From: 13-2-20CM-66-19 sp036273735
Lineage (GTDB): Bacteria > Pseudomonadota > Gammaproteobacteria > Steroidobacterales > Steroidobacteraceae
DNA: 18,614 nucleotides
Assembly: GCA_036273735.1 (NCBI GenBank)
Contig: DASUHA010000130.1
Span: 1 to 18,614 of the forward strand
Direction: 5' to 3'
Positions 7,447 to 13,692 of this stretch are shown piece after piece (positions within the stretch are counted from its first letter, which is position 1; every line of letters starts with the position of its first letter). Below the pieces are notes generated by a model. That model was not told the DNA's origin, did not search any database, and saw nothing but the letters and a program-made list of their open reading frames with translations. The translations under genes were made by a program, and so were the position numbers.

Positions 7447-7857
7447 TCAACAGGTGGCCGCTCCGGCATTGGTCCCACCTTTTTGAAAGCAAGGACTCGG
7501 GATGTTGCGCTCTCGCTCCAACTGATCGCGCTGTGCCTGGTATTCCTGGATCTTGGCCCTCACGTGGTCTTCGTCGTAGCACGTCCGCACGGGAAATCGC
7601 GACCCGACCTCGGTGGTCGTCCTGCAGAACATCAGGTTGCCGCGGATGTGCTCCGGCTTGAAGCCGGCGTTGGCCGCATCCTTCAAGAGCACCGCCGCGG
7701 GGTCCTCTACGGGCTTTTGCGCCGCCGAGGCGACCTTGGCAGGCTGCGTATCCTTGGCCTTGGAATCTTTGGGGGCCTGCTGCGCCTGCGCGAGGACGAC
7801 CGCCGTCGCCGCACAGACCAGGAAGAGGCCCATTCTGCGGACTACTGACATTGTCAT
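7447..7857 (-). CDS. Small exported protein, paralog C, with extra C-terminal cysteines
   Basis: Function unknown; 136 residues. It carries a signal peptide (basic VVRRMG, then hydrophobic, cleavage near LAQA-QQ), a Lys/Ala/Asp linker and the family core (DAANAGFKPEHIRGN, MFCR, EVGSRFPVRTCYDE, KIQEYQAQRDQLE). Unlike its paralogs it has a 12-residue C-terminal extension with two more cysteines, ending in ATC, so it could form a second disulfide or bind a partner. GGGAGG CGTGTC precedes the ATG and matches the leaders of paralogs A and B, evidence of duplication that includes the ribosome site. A 100-base gap separates it from the hydroxylase gene upstream, the widest spacing in the array. Confidence 0.8.
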   Translation of the reverse strand: MTMSVVRRMGLFLVCAATAVVLAQAQQAPKDSKAKDTQPAKVASAAQKPVEDPAAVLLKDAANAGFKPEHIRGNLMFCRTTTEVGSRFPVRTCYDEDHVRAKIQEYQAQRDQLERERNIPSPCFQKGGTNAGAATC

Positions 7858-7957
7858 GACACGCCTCCCGCCATTTGTTATCAGACTTGGATTCTACGCG
7901 TCAGCCGATTCAAACGGCCACTGCCGAGAGTGGATCAGTATACCTCAACAGTACCAC
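7858..7957 (-). other. Intergenic spacer between hydroxylase and paralog C
   Basis: This 100-base spacer holds CCACT/AGTGG arms around GCCGAG (about 7919-7934 on +) and a TATACT hexamer on the minus strand without a convincing -35. It may contain an internal promoter or an attenuation hairpin for the last two genes of the array. Neither is well supported. Confidence 0.25.
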
Positions 7958-9139
7958 TTACTGACTCCACTCGCGGCGCGTGCCGCCGAAGCGGTCGATC
8001 GACTCGAGCATGCAGGCGACGAGGGCCCGCTCGGCCTCGGTGAGCTCGGGGCGCCAGATGTCGAAAAGGAGGATCACGCGCAGCTCGGAGCTCCTGTTCC
8101 AGGCCTCGTGCTCCATGCTGTCGTCGAAGATGACGAGCTCACCCTCTTTCCAGGGCCGGGTCTCATTGCCAACCCGCAGCGCGCATCCCTCGGGCACGAT
8201 GAGCGGCAGATGACAGATCAGGCGGGTATTGAGGAACCCGTAATGGGGCGGGATGTGCGTGCCGGGACGGAGCAGGGAGAAGAGCGCGGTCGGCGTGCGC
8301 CCGGGGATGCGGCAGAGGGGCAGGCGCCGGAGCGCGTTCATCGTGACCGGACACAGTGTCGCGTTGGCGGCGACTTCCTCGCCGCCGCGGATCAGGTGGC
8401 AGGCGCTCCAGGAGGGATCGTTGAGCAGACCATTGTTGTCGAATGCCGGCCGGTCAGGGCTCGGCTGCATGTAAGGGCCGAAGCGATCGCCGGCCCCCAG
8501 GACTGCGTGCAGCTCCTCGCGGATGGCGGCGGTGTTCGCCTCCAGCGCTGCAGTCCAGGAGAAGTCGCTGCGGTCATAGAACTCGATCTGCGGCAGCTCG
8601 GGAAAGTAGAAGACCTGCGGCTGTTGCTGGTAGATCTGCCGCCGGCCGAGCAGCAGATCGAACGCGCGCGCGAAGCGCTGGGTGCCTGGCTTCCCCAGGC
8701 CGGCGCGATCGAGGTCGTCGATGAGGTGTTGCTCGAAGGCGCGGGTGCTGCCCTGCACCAGCGCCGCGATCCGCTCGAGCTCGGCGCGCCACTCCGGAGG
8801 AGACGCCCGCATGGAGCGGGCGATCTTCAGAGCGGCACGGTAGAAGGTCGTTGCAGCGCGGGCGTCGGCTTGCGCCGTGTAGAGGTCGCCCTTGCGGATG
8901 AGCGCCGGGACGCTCCGGGGGTTGAGCTCCAGCGTGCGATCGAGCGCCGCTCTTTCCGCCTGCGCAGCGCCGAGGTGGCGGTGCGCCAGCGATAGCCCGA
9001 ACCAAGCGTCCGCGCCGGCCGTCCCGGTAGCCGTAGCTCGCTGAAAGTGCTCGCACGCCGCCCTTGCATCACCGCGCTGCAGTGCCTGGAAGCCGGCGTT
9101 GGCGAGAAGAGCGGGATCGCCGTTGGAGCCTTCGGGCAT
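7958..9139 (-). CDS. TPR / aspartyl(asparaginyl) beta-hydroxylase domain protein 1
   Basis: A 393-residue cytoplasmic protein. About three TPR-like helix pairs (residues 8-110) lead into a linker with GRRQIYQQQP and FPELPQIEFYDR, then an Asp_Arg_Hydrox (PF05118) double-stranded beta-helix. Iron ligands are His299 (IPPHYG) and His344 (DDSMEHEAWN). Arg354 (RVILLFDIW) should bind 2-oxoglutarate. AspH enzymes use only two histidines and no carboxylate, which is what is seen. The expected reaction is beta-hydroxylation of Asp or Asn in a protein, with the TPRs probably binding the substrate. I chose ATG 9139: longer readings run back into paralog B and encode nothing recognisable. There is no clear ribosome site. 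It sits between paralogs B and C, 35 bases after B. It is homologous to the protein at 13693-14973. Confidence 0.9.
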   Translation of the reverse strand: MPEGSNGDPALLANAGFQALQRGDARAACEHFQRATATGTAGADAWFGLSLAHRHLGAAQAERAALDRTLELNPRSVPALIRKGDLYTAQADARAATTFYRAALKIARSMRASPPEWRAELERIAALVQGSTRAFEQHLIDDLDRAGLGKPGTQRFARAFDLLLGRRQIYQQQPQVFYFPELPQIEFYDRSDFSWTAALEANTAAIREELHAVLGAGDRFGPYMQPSPDRPAFDNNGLLNDPSWSACHLIRGGEEVAANATLCPVTMNALRRLPLCRIPGRTPTALFSLLRPGTHIPPHYGFLNTRLICHLPLIVPEGCALRVGNETRPWKEGELVIFDDSMEHEAWNRSSELRVILLFDIWRPELTEAERALVACMLESIDRFGGTRREWSQ

Positions 9140-9174
9140 GTACGTCAAACGCCCGGGTGATGGCGAGCAGCCGC

Positions 9175-9582
9175 CTAGTCGATGCGCTGTCCGAGATTGT
9201 GATTCGCCTGCATCTGGTTGCGCTCCGCCTGGTACTCCTGGATCTTGATTTTCACCTGCTCCTCGTCGTAGCAGGTCCTCACCGGGAAGCTCGATCCAAG
9301 CTCGGTGGCAGTCCGGCAAAACATCCGGTTGCCGCGAATCATCTCCGGCTTGAAGCCGGCATTTCTTGCATCCCTGAGGAGCACCTCATCGGCCTTTTGC
9401 TTAGCCGCCGCGGCGTTGGCCTGAGCGTCCGGGACCTTAGAATCGGCAGCCGTCTTCTGAGCCGGCTGCACTGCTGCCTGAGTCGTCGTCTGCGAGCTGT
9501 TGGGGGGCTGCTGTGCCAGCACGAGAGCCGCCGCCATCGCTGCGCATGACGCGAAGAGAACTCTATGTAGTCTCGAAGCCAT
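9175..9582 (-). CDS. Small exported two-cysteine protein, paralog B
   Basis: Function unknown; 135 residues. Signal peptide MASRLHRVLFASCAAMAAAL, cleavage near VLA-QQ; Gln/Ala/Thr linker to about residue 65; core LLRDARNAGFKPEMIRGN, MFCRTATELGSSFPVRTCYD, KIKIQEYQAERNQ. The core differs from paralog A at about ten of sixty positions, so A and B are the most recent duplicates. A near-perfect ribosome site AGGAGG with a 6-base spacer (CGTGTC) precedes the ATG, suggesting high expression. It lies 42 bases after paralog A and 35 bases before the hydroxylase. Confidence 0.82.
   Translation of the reverse strand: MASRLHRVLFASCAAMAAALVLAQQPPNSSQTTTQAAVQPAQKTAADSKVPDAQANAAAAKQKADEVLLRDARNAGFKPEMIRGNRMFCRTATELGSSFPVRTCYDEEQVKIKIQEYQAERNQMQANHNLGQRID
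9229..9383 (-). repeat. 155-bp core repeat unit, copy in paralog B
   Basis: This gapless 155-base segment encodes the conserved core. It aligns without insertion or deletion to 9679-9833 (paralog A, very similar), 7537-7691 (paralog C) and 7057-7211 (paralog D). Constant length across all four copies marks the part under selection, while the linkers on the signal-peptide side vary. Confidence 0.75.
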
Positions 9583-9624
9583 GACACGCCTCCTCTGGAA
9601 ACGTTTCTTGCGCAGGCAGCCGCC

Positions 9625-10035
9625 CTAATGGACAACCGATCCGATGTTGCGCATGTTCTCTAGCTGCTGCCGCTGCGCCTGGTATTCCTGGATCTTTACT
9701 TTCACCTGCTCCTCGTTGTAGCAGGTTCTGACCGGGAAGCTCGACCCAAGCTCAGTCGCGGTCCGGCAGAACATCCGGTTGCCTCGAATGATCTCCGGCT
9801 TGAAGCCGGCATTCCTCGCATCCCTGACGAGCAGGTCCTCTTCTTTTTTTTGAGCCGCAGCGGCGCTCGCGGCCTGAGTGTCCGCGGCCTTCGAATCGGC
9901 AGCCGTGGCCTGCGCCGGCGGCGATGCGGACGGAGCCGCGGCTTGTTGCCCCGCGGCCCGCTGCGCCGGTGCGAGAGCCGCCAGCGCCGTAACACACGCA
10001 GTCAGGAAGGCCATATGTAATCTGGAAGACGTCAC
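9625..10035 (-). CDS. Small exported two-cysteine protein, paralog A (GTG start)
   Basis: Function unknown; 136 residues, first gene of the array. An ATG lies 15 bases further upstream, but I chose the GTG at 10033-10035. The sequence before it, AGAGGG CGTGTC, matches AGGAGG CGTGTC before the ATG of paralog B and GGGAGG CGTGTC before C, and the next residues (SSRLH) match B (ASRLH). With this start all four paralogs are 135-136 residues. Signal peptide to about residue 25-28, then an Ala-rich linker, then core LVRDARNAGFKPEIIRGN, MFCRTATELGSSFPVRTCYN, KIQEYQAQRQQLE. It is the only copy with Asn in place of Asp after CY. It is divergent from the gene at 10127 across 91 bases. Confidence 0.8.
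   Translation of the reverse strand: MTSSRLHMAFLTACVTALAALAPAQRAAGQQAAAPSASPPAQATAADSKAADTQAASAAAAQKKEEDLLVRDARNAGFKPEIIRGNRMFCRTATELGSSFPVRTCYNEEQVKVKIQEYQAQRQQLENMRNIGSVVH
9679..9833 (-). repeat. 155-bp core repeat unit, copy in paralog A
   Basis: Partner of the unit at 9229-9383. The two copies are very similar base for base and gapless, indicating a recent tandem duplication of about 450 bases. Confidence 0.75.
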
Positions 10036-10114
10036 GACACGCCCTCTCATCCAGTTGATTGTGTCTAGAGTAGCTCAGGTCCAGTCGCGGTGGTATGGGG
10101 AGGGGGCGAGGCAC

Positions 10115-10120
10115 TATACT
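10115..10120 (+). promoter_or_regulatory. -10 element of a possibly leaderless transcript
   Basis: TATACT (5/6 match) ends 6 bases before the ATG at 10127, so a start at or next to the A of ATG would be expected. No -35 match lies at the right distance and no ribosome site precedes the ATG. The call rests on the hexamer and its position only. The minus-strand promoter of the paralog array should also be in 10036-10126 but I could not identify it. Confidence 0.35.
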
Positions 10121-10126
10121 TTTTGG

Positions 10127-10687
10127 ATGAAGCCTCTTACCGACCCTTCCGGCGGCGGCCGCGCCAAGCCGAAGCAGCCGCTGGCGGCCCTCCTCAGCCT
10201 CGCACTCGCCCTATCCGCTACGGCGGCCGTCTGCGCCGCCCCGGCGCCCGAAGCTCCCCTCAACCAGCTGCTCGCCTGTCGTCACATTGCCGCGGATAGC
10301 GCGCGCCTGAGCTGCTTCGATCGCGCCTCGGCGTCCGTAGTCGACTCTTCCCGGCGCAAAGAGCGCGCCATGAAGGAGGCCCTCAATCCAAAGCGTACTT
10401 TCGGATTGTCGCACGGCACCATAGTGGACCGGGAAGCCGCCGCAGCAGGCGTGCGCGTGACGAGCGTCCCGACTATCGACGCACACGTCGTGGGACTCGG
10501 GCAAGGTGCAGACGGCCGCACCATCCTTTCCCTCGACAACGGCCAGGTATGGGAGCAGGTGGTGGCCGACGGCACCGATCTTTACACCAAGCCCGGCGAT
10601 TCCGTGCGTATTACGCGGGGATGGTTCGACTCCTACTGGCTGGAAGCCTCTTCGCACCATGGTTGTAAAGTCATGCGGCTGCGATGA
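10127..10687 (+). CDS. Exported hypothetical protein with C..I..D..RLxCFD motif
   Basis: A 186-residue protein, function unknown. Residues 1-38 form a long signal peptide (KPKQ then AALLSLALALSATAAV, cleavage near CAA-PAP). Early in the mature part LLACRHIAADSARLSCFDR (49-66) matches a motif seen in many Gammaproteobacterial periplasmic proteins (C..I.D..RL.C[YF]D), with Cys51 and Cys63 likely paired. The second half (about 118-186) has ILSLDNGQVWEQ, KPGDSVRI and SYWLEA segments ending in basic MRLR, as in a small beta-barrel-like domain common in exported hypotheticals. The ATG at 10127 is chosen because it starts the signal peptide. It is followed after 52 bases by the TPR-glycosyltransferase, probably in one operon, and is divergent from the paralog array. 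Confidence 0.72.
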   Translation: MKPLTDPSGGGRAKPKQPLAALLSLALALSATAAVCAAPAPEAPLNQLLACRHIAADSARLSCFDRASASVVDSSRRKERAMKEALNPKRTFGLSHGTIVDREAAAAGVRVTSVPTIDAHVVGLGQGADGRTILSLDNGQVWEQVVADGTDLYTKPGDSVRITRGWFDSYWLEASSHHGCKVMRLR

Positions 10688-10739
10688 GGCCTGGCCGGCA
10701 TTCTGACCCGGCAGCCGGAGCGCGCGCGGGATTCCCTTC

Positions 10740-12638
10740 GTGAGCACGGGCGATACGGCCAACGAGTTGGCGCAGGGCTACGCGCTGCAGCGGCAGGGGC
10801 GGCTTGCCGAAGCGGCAACGCTCTTCCGGCGGGCGATTGCCCGCGAGCCTCGGAATGGCGATGCGCTCCACCTCCTGGGCGTCACGCTGGGCCGCATGGG
10901 AGACGCGCACGAAGCCGTGACCCTCCTCACGTCGGCGGCGGAAGCACGCCCCTCGAACCCTTACATTCTCACCAATCTCGGCAATGCGCTGAGCAATGTC
11001 GGCCGGCATAGTGAAGCGGCGAGTGCTTTCGAGCGCGCCGCGGCATTGAAGCCTGACCTGCTGGTTGCACACCGCGGCCGGGTCTTCGCCGAGCTTTCCG
11101 AGCGTCGTTACGAGGACGCGCTGCGCAGTATCGATCGCGCATTGGCATTGCATCCGCAGGATGCAGTCATGCTCGCCAACCGCGGCAATGCGCTACGGTC
11201 GCTGAAGCGAACCGAAGAAGCGCTCGCGAGCTACGACAAGTCACTCGCTTTCGCACCGGGCGACCCCGAAATCCATCACAGCCGCGCATTGGCGCTCATC
11301 ACTTTGGAGCGGTACGAAGAGGCCCTCGGCAGCCTGGACCGGGCTCAGGCACTGGCTCCGGAGCGCGTTGGGGTCCATTTTCACCGGGGCGTGGCGCTTT
11401 CCCTCCTCGAGCGGCATGCCGAGGCGTTGGCCAGCTTCGAGCGCGCGCTCGCCCTCGAGCCGCGATCCGCCGAGGTGCTCGGCAACCGGGGGGTCGCGCT
11501 CGGACACCTGGGCCGGTCAGAAGAGGCTCTGGAGTCATTCGCGAGGGCGGCGGAAGCAAAGCCTGACTACATCGATGCCTTCACCAACGCCGCTGGCACT
11601 CTCAACGCGCTCGGCCGACGCCGGGAGGCCCTGGAGCAGTTCGATCGGGCGCTGCGCATACAGCCCGACCATCCGCCGACGCTGTGGAGCAAGTCCCTCC
11701 TCAAACTTGCCATGGGCGAGTACGACGAGGGCTGGCCGCTTTACGAGTCGCGCCTGCGGCTCGACTACCTGCGCGAATATCACCGCACGTTCTCGATGCC
11801 CCGTTGGACGGGCAACGAGGACCTCGCCGGCAAGCGCATACTGATCCACGCCGAGCAGGGCCTGGGCGATGCTCTCCAGTTCTGCCGCTATCTCCCACTC
11901 CTGGAGGAAAAGGGCGCGCAGGTCGTCTTCGAAGTGCCCGAGGTGCTCTCGAAGCTACTGCGGTCCCTGCGGTTTCGCGGCACCCTCATCTGCCAGGGAC
12001 AGCTGCTGCCGCCGGCTCTGGACTATTACTGTCCGCTGTTGAGCCTGCCCCTCGCCTTCCAGACCCGGGCGGACACGATTCCCGCGGAAGTGCCTTATCT
12101 GGCGGCGGATCAGGCTGCCGTCGAGAGCTGGCGTGTCCGGCTGAGCACGCTGCCGGGCCTCAAGGTCGGACTCAACTGGCAGGGACACGCCGTTGCGGAG
12201 AAGCAGGCCTGGATCCGCGGCCGCTCATTCGCGCTGACTTGCGCGGCGCCATTGGCCCGCATTCCGGGCGTCAGCCTGATCTCGCTGCAGAAAGGCCCGG
12301 CGGCCCGGCTACGAAGTGAGGTCGACTTCGGCAGCGAGCTCACGCAGCTCACGGATCCCGATGACGTCAGTGCGGACGCTCTCATGGAAACGGCGGCCTT
12401 GATGTCGGCCCTCGACTTGATCGTTACGTCGGATACATCGGTGGCGCATCTCGCCGGCGCGTTGGGCCTGCCGGTCTGGGTGGCTCTGCATGCCGCGCCG
12501 GATTGGCGCTGGCTGTTGGAGCGCGCCGATAGCCCCTGGTACCCGTCCATGCGGCTCTTCCGTCAGCGTTCGCCCGGCGATTGGAGCGAGGTCTTCGAGC
12601 GGCTCGCCCGCGAGGTTGGCGAGCTGACCGCCCGCTAG
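10740..12638 (+). CDS. TPR-repeat glycosyltransferase-like protein
   Basis: A 632-residue cytoplasmic protein. About ten consecutive 34-residue TPRs (5-345) show the usual A/G..Y/F and A...P pattern (for example AEVLGNRGVALGHLGRSEEA). The C-terminal half is a GT-B-type domain related to GT9 heptosyltransferases and to TPR-containing protein glycosyltransferases: RILIHAEQGLGDALQFCRYL (about 367), LKVGLNWQG, SLISLQKGP and DLIVTSDTSVAHLAGALGLP followed by WRWLL and SPWYPSMRLFRQ. It probably transfers a sugar, from a nucleotide donor, to a protein bound by the TPRs; acceptor and donor are unknown. The start is GTG, with an in-frame TGA not far upstream and no strong ribosome site. Its TAG stop shares CTAG with the stop of the convergent protease gene. 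Confidence 0.88.
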   Translation: MSTGDTANELAQGYALQRQGRLAEAATLFRRAIAREPRNGDALHLLGVTLGRMGDAHEAVTLLTSAAEARPSNPYILTNLGNALSNVGRHSEAASAFERAAALKPDLLVAHRGRVFAELSERRYEDALRSIDRALALHPQDAVMLANRGNALRSLKRTEEALASYDKSLAFAPGDPEIHHSRALALITLERYEEALGSLDRAQALAPERVGVHFHRGVALSLLERHAEALASFERALALEPRSAEVLGNRGVALGHLGRSEEALESFARAAEAKPDYIDAFTNAAGTLNALGRRREALEQFDRALRIQPDHPPTLWSKSLLKLAMGEYDEGWPLYESRLRLDYLREYHRTFSMPRWTGNEDLAGKRILIHAEQGLGDALQFCRYLPLLEEKGAQVVFEVPEVLSKLLRSLRFRGTLICQGQLLPPALDYYCPLLSLPLAFQTRADTIPAEVPYLAADQAAVESWRVRLSTLPGLKVGLNWQGHAVAEKQAWIRGRSFALTCAAPLARIPGVSLISLQKGPAARLRSEVDFGSELTQLTDPDDVSADALMETAALMSALDLIVTSDTSVAHLAGALGLPVWVALHAAPDWRWLLERADSPWYPSMRLFRQRSPGDWSEVFERLAREVGELTAR

Positions 12639-13672
12639 TGAATGGCGGTGGATGAGCTGTAGGAAGTGATGTGATTGAAGGGATCGCCCGTCGCACGCGC
12701 GCTCGAGACGTAAAGCGCGTGATGGGGGAAGTCGAAGCCGAGCGCGTTCACCGTGCCGAGCACGTCCATCCCCAGGATGATTGCCGGCACATGATCGAGC
12801 TTCCACAGCTTGAAGATGTGGAAATCGCCATAGATGAGGTCGACACCCTCGACGCGCAGCGGACCGATCGCAATCACCGGGGCGTGGACGACCCGTCCCG
12901 ACTCTACCTGCTCGGTCGCGCCGTAGACGGCGGTAACCGGCTCGGCGCGCCCGGGGTCGTCCCGCAGGCCTAGCGCCCTCTGCAAAGTGGGATTCCCGAG
13001 GGTGCGCTCCGATCCCGTGTCGATGATTGCAAGCACGCGAACGTCCCCCACGTACGCAACGGCAGTCATCAGGCCGCCGCTGACTGCCTGGGTACGAACA
13101 CGGGAGTAGTGGAAACGCACGCTGGGATCGAGAGCGCTTCCGAGCACGACTCGATTGTGCTCGAAGTCAACCAGCAGCGTCTGGTCGGAGAGTCCGGCTA
13201 TCCCTAAGATCCCATCCGCTCCGGCCATTACCGGCTCCCACAGAACGGGCATCGGTGTGTGATCGATATTGATGTTTCCCGCGTTCAGCCGCTCGATGGT
13301 CACCGCGGCGACCGGTGCCGAGCCGGTAATCCCCTCGAGCTGCAGCGCCGGCACTTTGCTCAGTTTGAGACCCAGGGTCTGCACGAGACCAGGGCCTATC
13401 GAGGAGCGGCTGGCACCGGTATCGACGACGAACCGGAACGGGCCCTGCCCGTCGATCATGACGGGAGCCACTACCCGCCCGATATGATCGAGCGTGGTGG
13501 GGCAGGCGAAGAGAGATTTATATTGCTCGGCCGCCTCTGCGGCAGACAGTGACTTCGGGGCGTCCGCGGCGGTTGCGGCAACAGCGCTACCCAGACCCGC
13601 AAGCAGCATGCTCTGCAGGCACACCGCCGGCCACCAGCGCCGGCGCAGCGGCGATGCCCTTAGGTTTGGCAC
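12635..13672 (-). CDS. Retropepsin-like aspartic protease, exported, two DTG lobes
   Basis: A 345-residue exported aspartyl protease. The N-terminus has a basic PLRRRWW stretch and a hydrophobic segment ending near AVAATA, a signal peptide. Two aspartyl-protease lobes follow: Asp84 in FVVDTGAS with ILGIAG at 155-160, and Asp218 in AIIDTGSE with IILGMDVLG near 303. Each lobe thus has the DTG plus the hydrophobic-Gly motif, so one chain can supply the full active-site pair, unlike single-lobe retropepsins that dimerise. Substrate unknown; it may mature or degrade periplasmic proteins. The start is GTG 13672, with AAGGAG upstream on the complement of 13686-13691. Its 5' end is 20 bases from the divergent hydroxylase gene; its stop interlocks with that of the glycosyltransferase gene. 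Confidence 0.88.
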   Translation of the reverse strand: MPNLRASPLRRRWWPAVCLQSMLLAGLGSAVAATAADAPKSLSAAEAAEQYKSLFACPTTLDHIGRVVAPVMIDGQGPFRFVVDTGASRSSIGPGLVQTLGLKLSKVPALQLEGITGSAPVAAVTIERLNAGNINIDHTPMPVLWEPVMAGADGILGIAGLSDQTLLVDFEHNRVVLGSALDPSVRFHYSRVRTQAVSGGLMTAVAYVGDVRVLAIIDTGSERTLGNPTLQRALGLRDDPGRAEPVTAVYGATEQVESGRVVHAPVIAIGPLRVEGVDLIYGDFHIFKLWKLDHVPAIILGMDVLGTVNALGFDFPHHALYVSSARATGDPFNHITSYSSSTAIH

Positions 13673-13692
13673 ATCCAGTAGGATACTCCTTC

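Noticed and set aside
7613..8995. 460-codon open frame on the plus strand
   Set aside because: Runs antisense across paralog C, the spacer and the hydroxylase, all of which have clear motifs on the minus strand.
9140..9319. 60-residue N-terminal extension of hydroxylase 1
   Set aside because: It lies inside paralog B in another frame and encodes nothing TPR-like; ATG 9139 begins the recognisable protein.
7015..10035. Tandem array as a CRISPR-like or insertion-sequence repeat
   Set aside because: The repeats are protein-coding paralogs with conserved frame and variable linkers; there are no short regular repeats, terminal inverted repeats or transposase.
10109..10126. Sigma-54 (-24/-12) promoter, from GGCAC followed by a T-run
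   Set aside because: The -12 GC element is absent (TT instead), so the key dinucleotide is missing; TATACT as a sigma-70 -10 is simpler.
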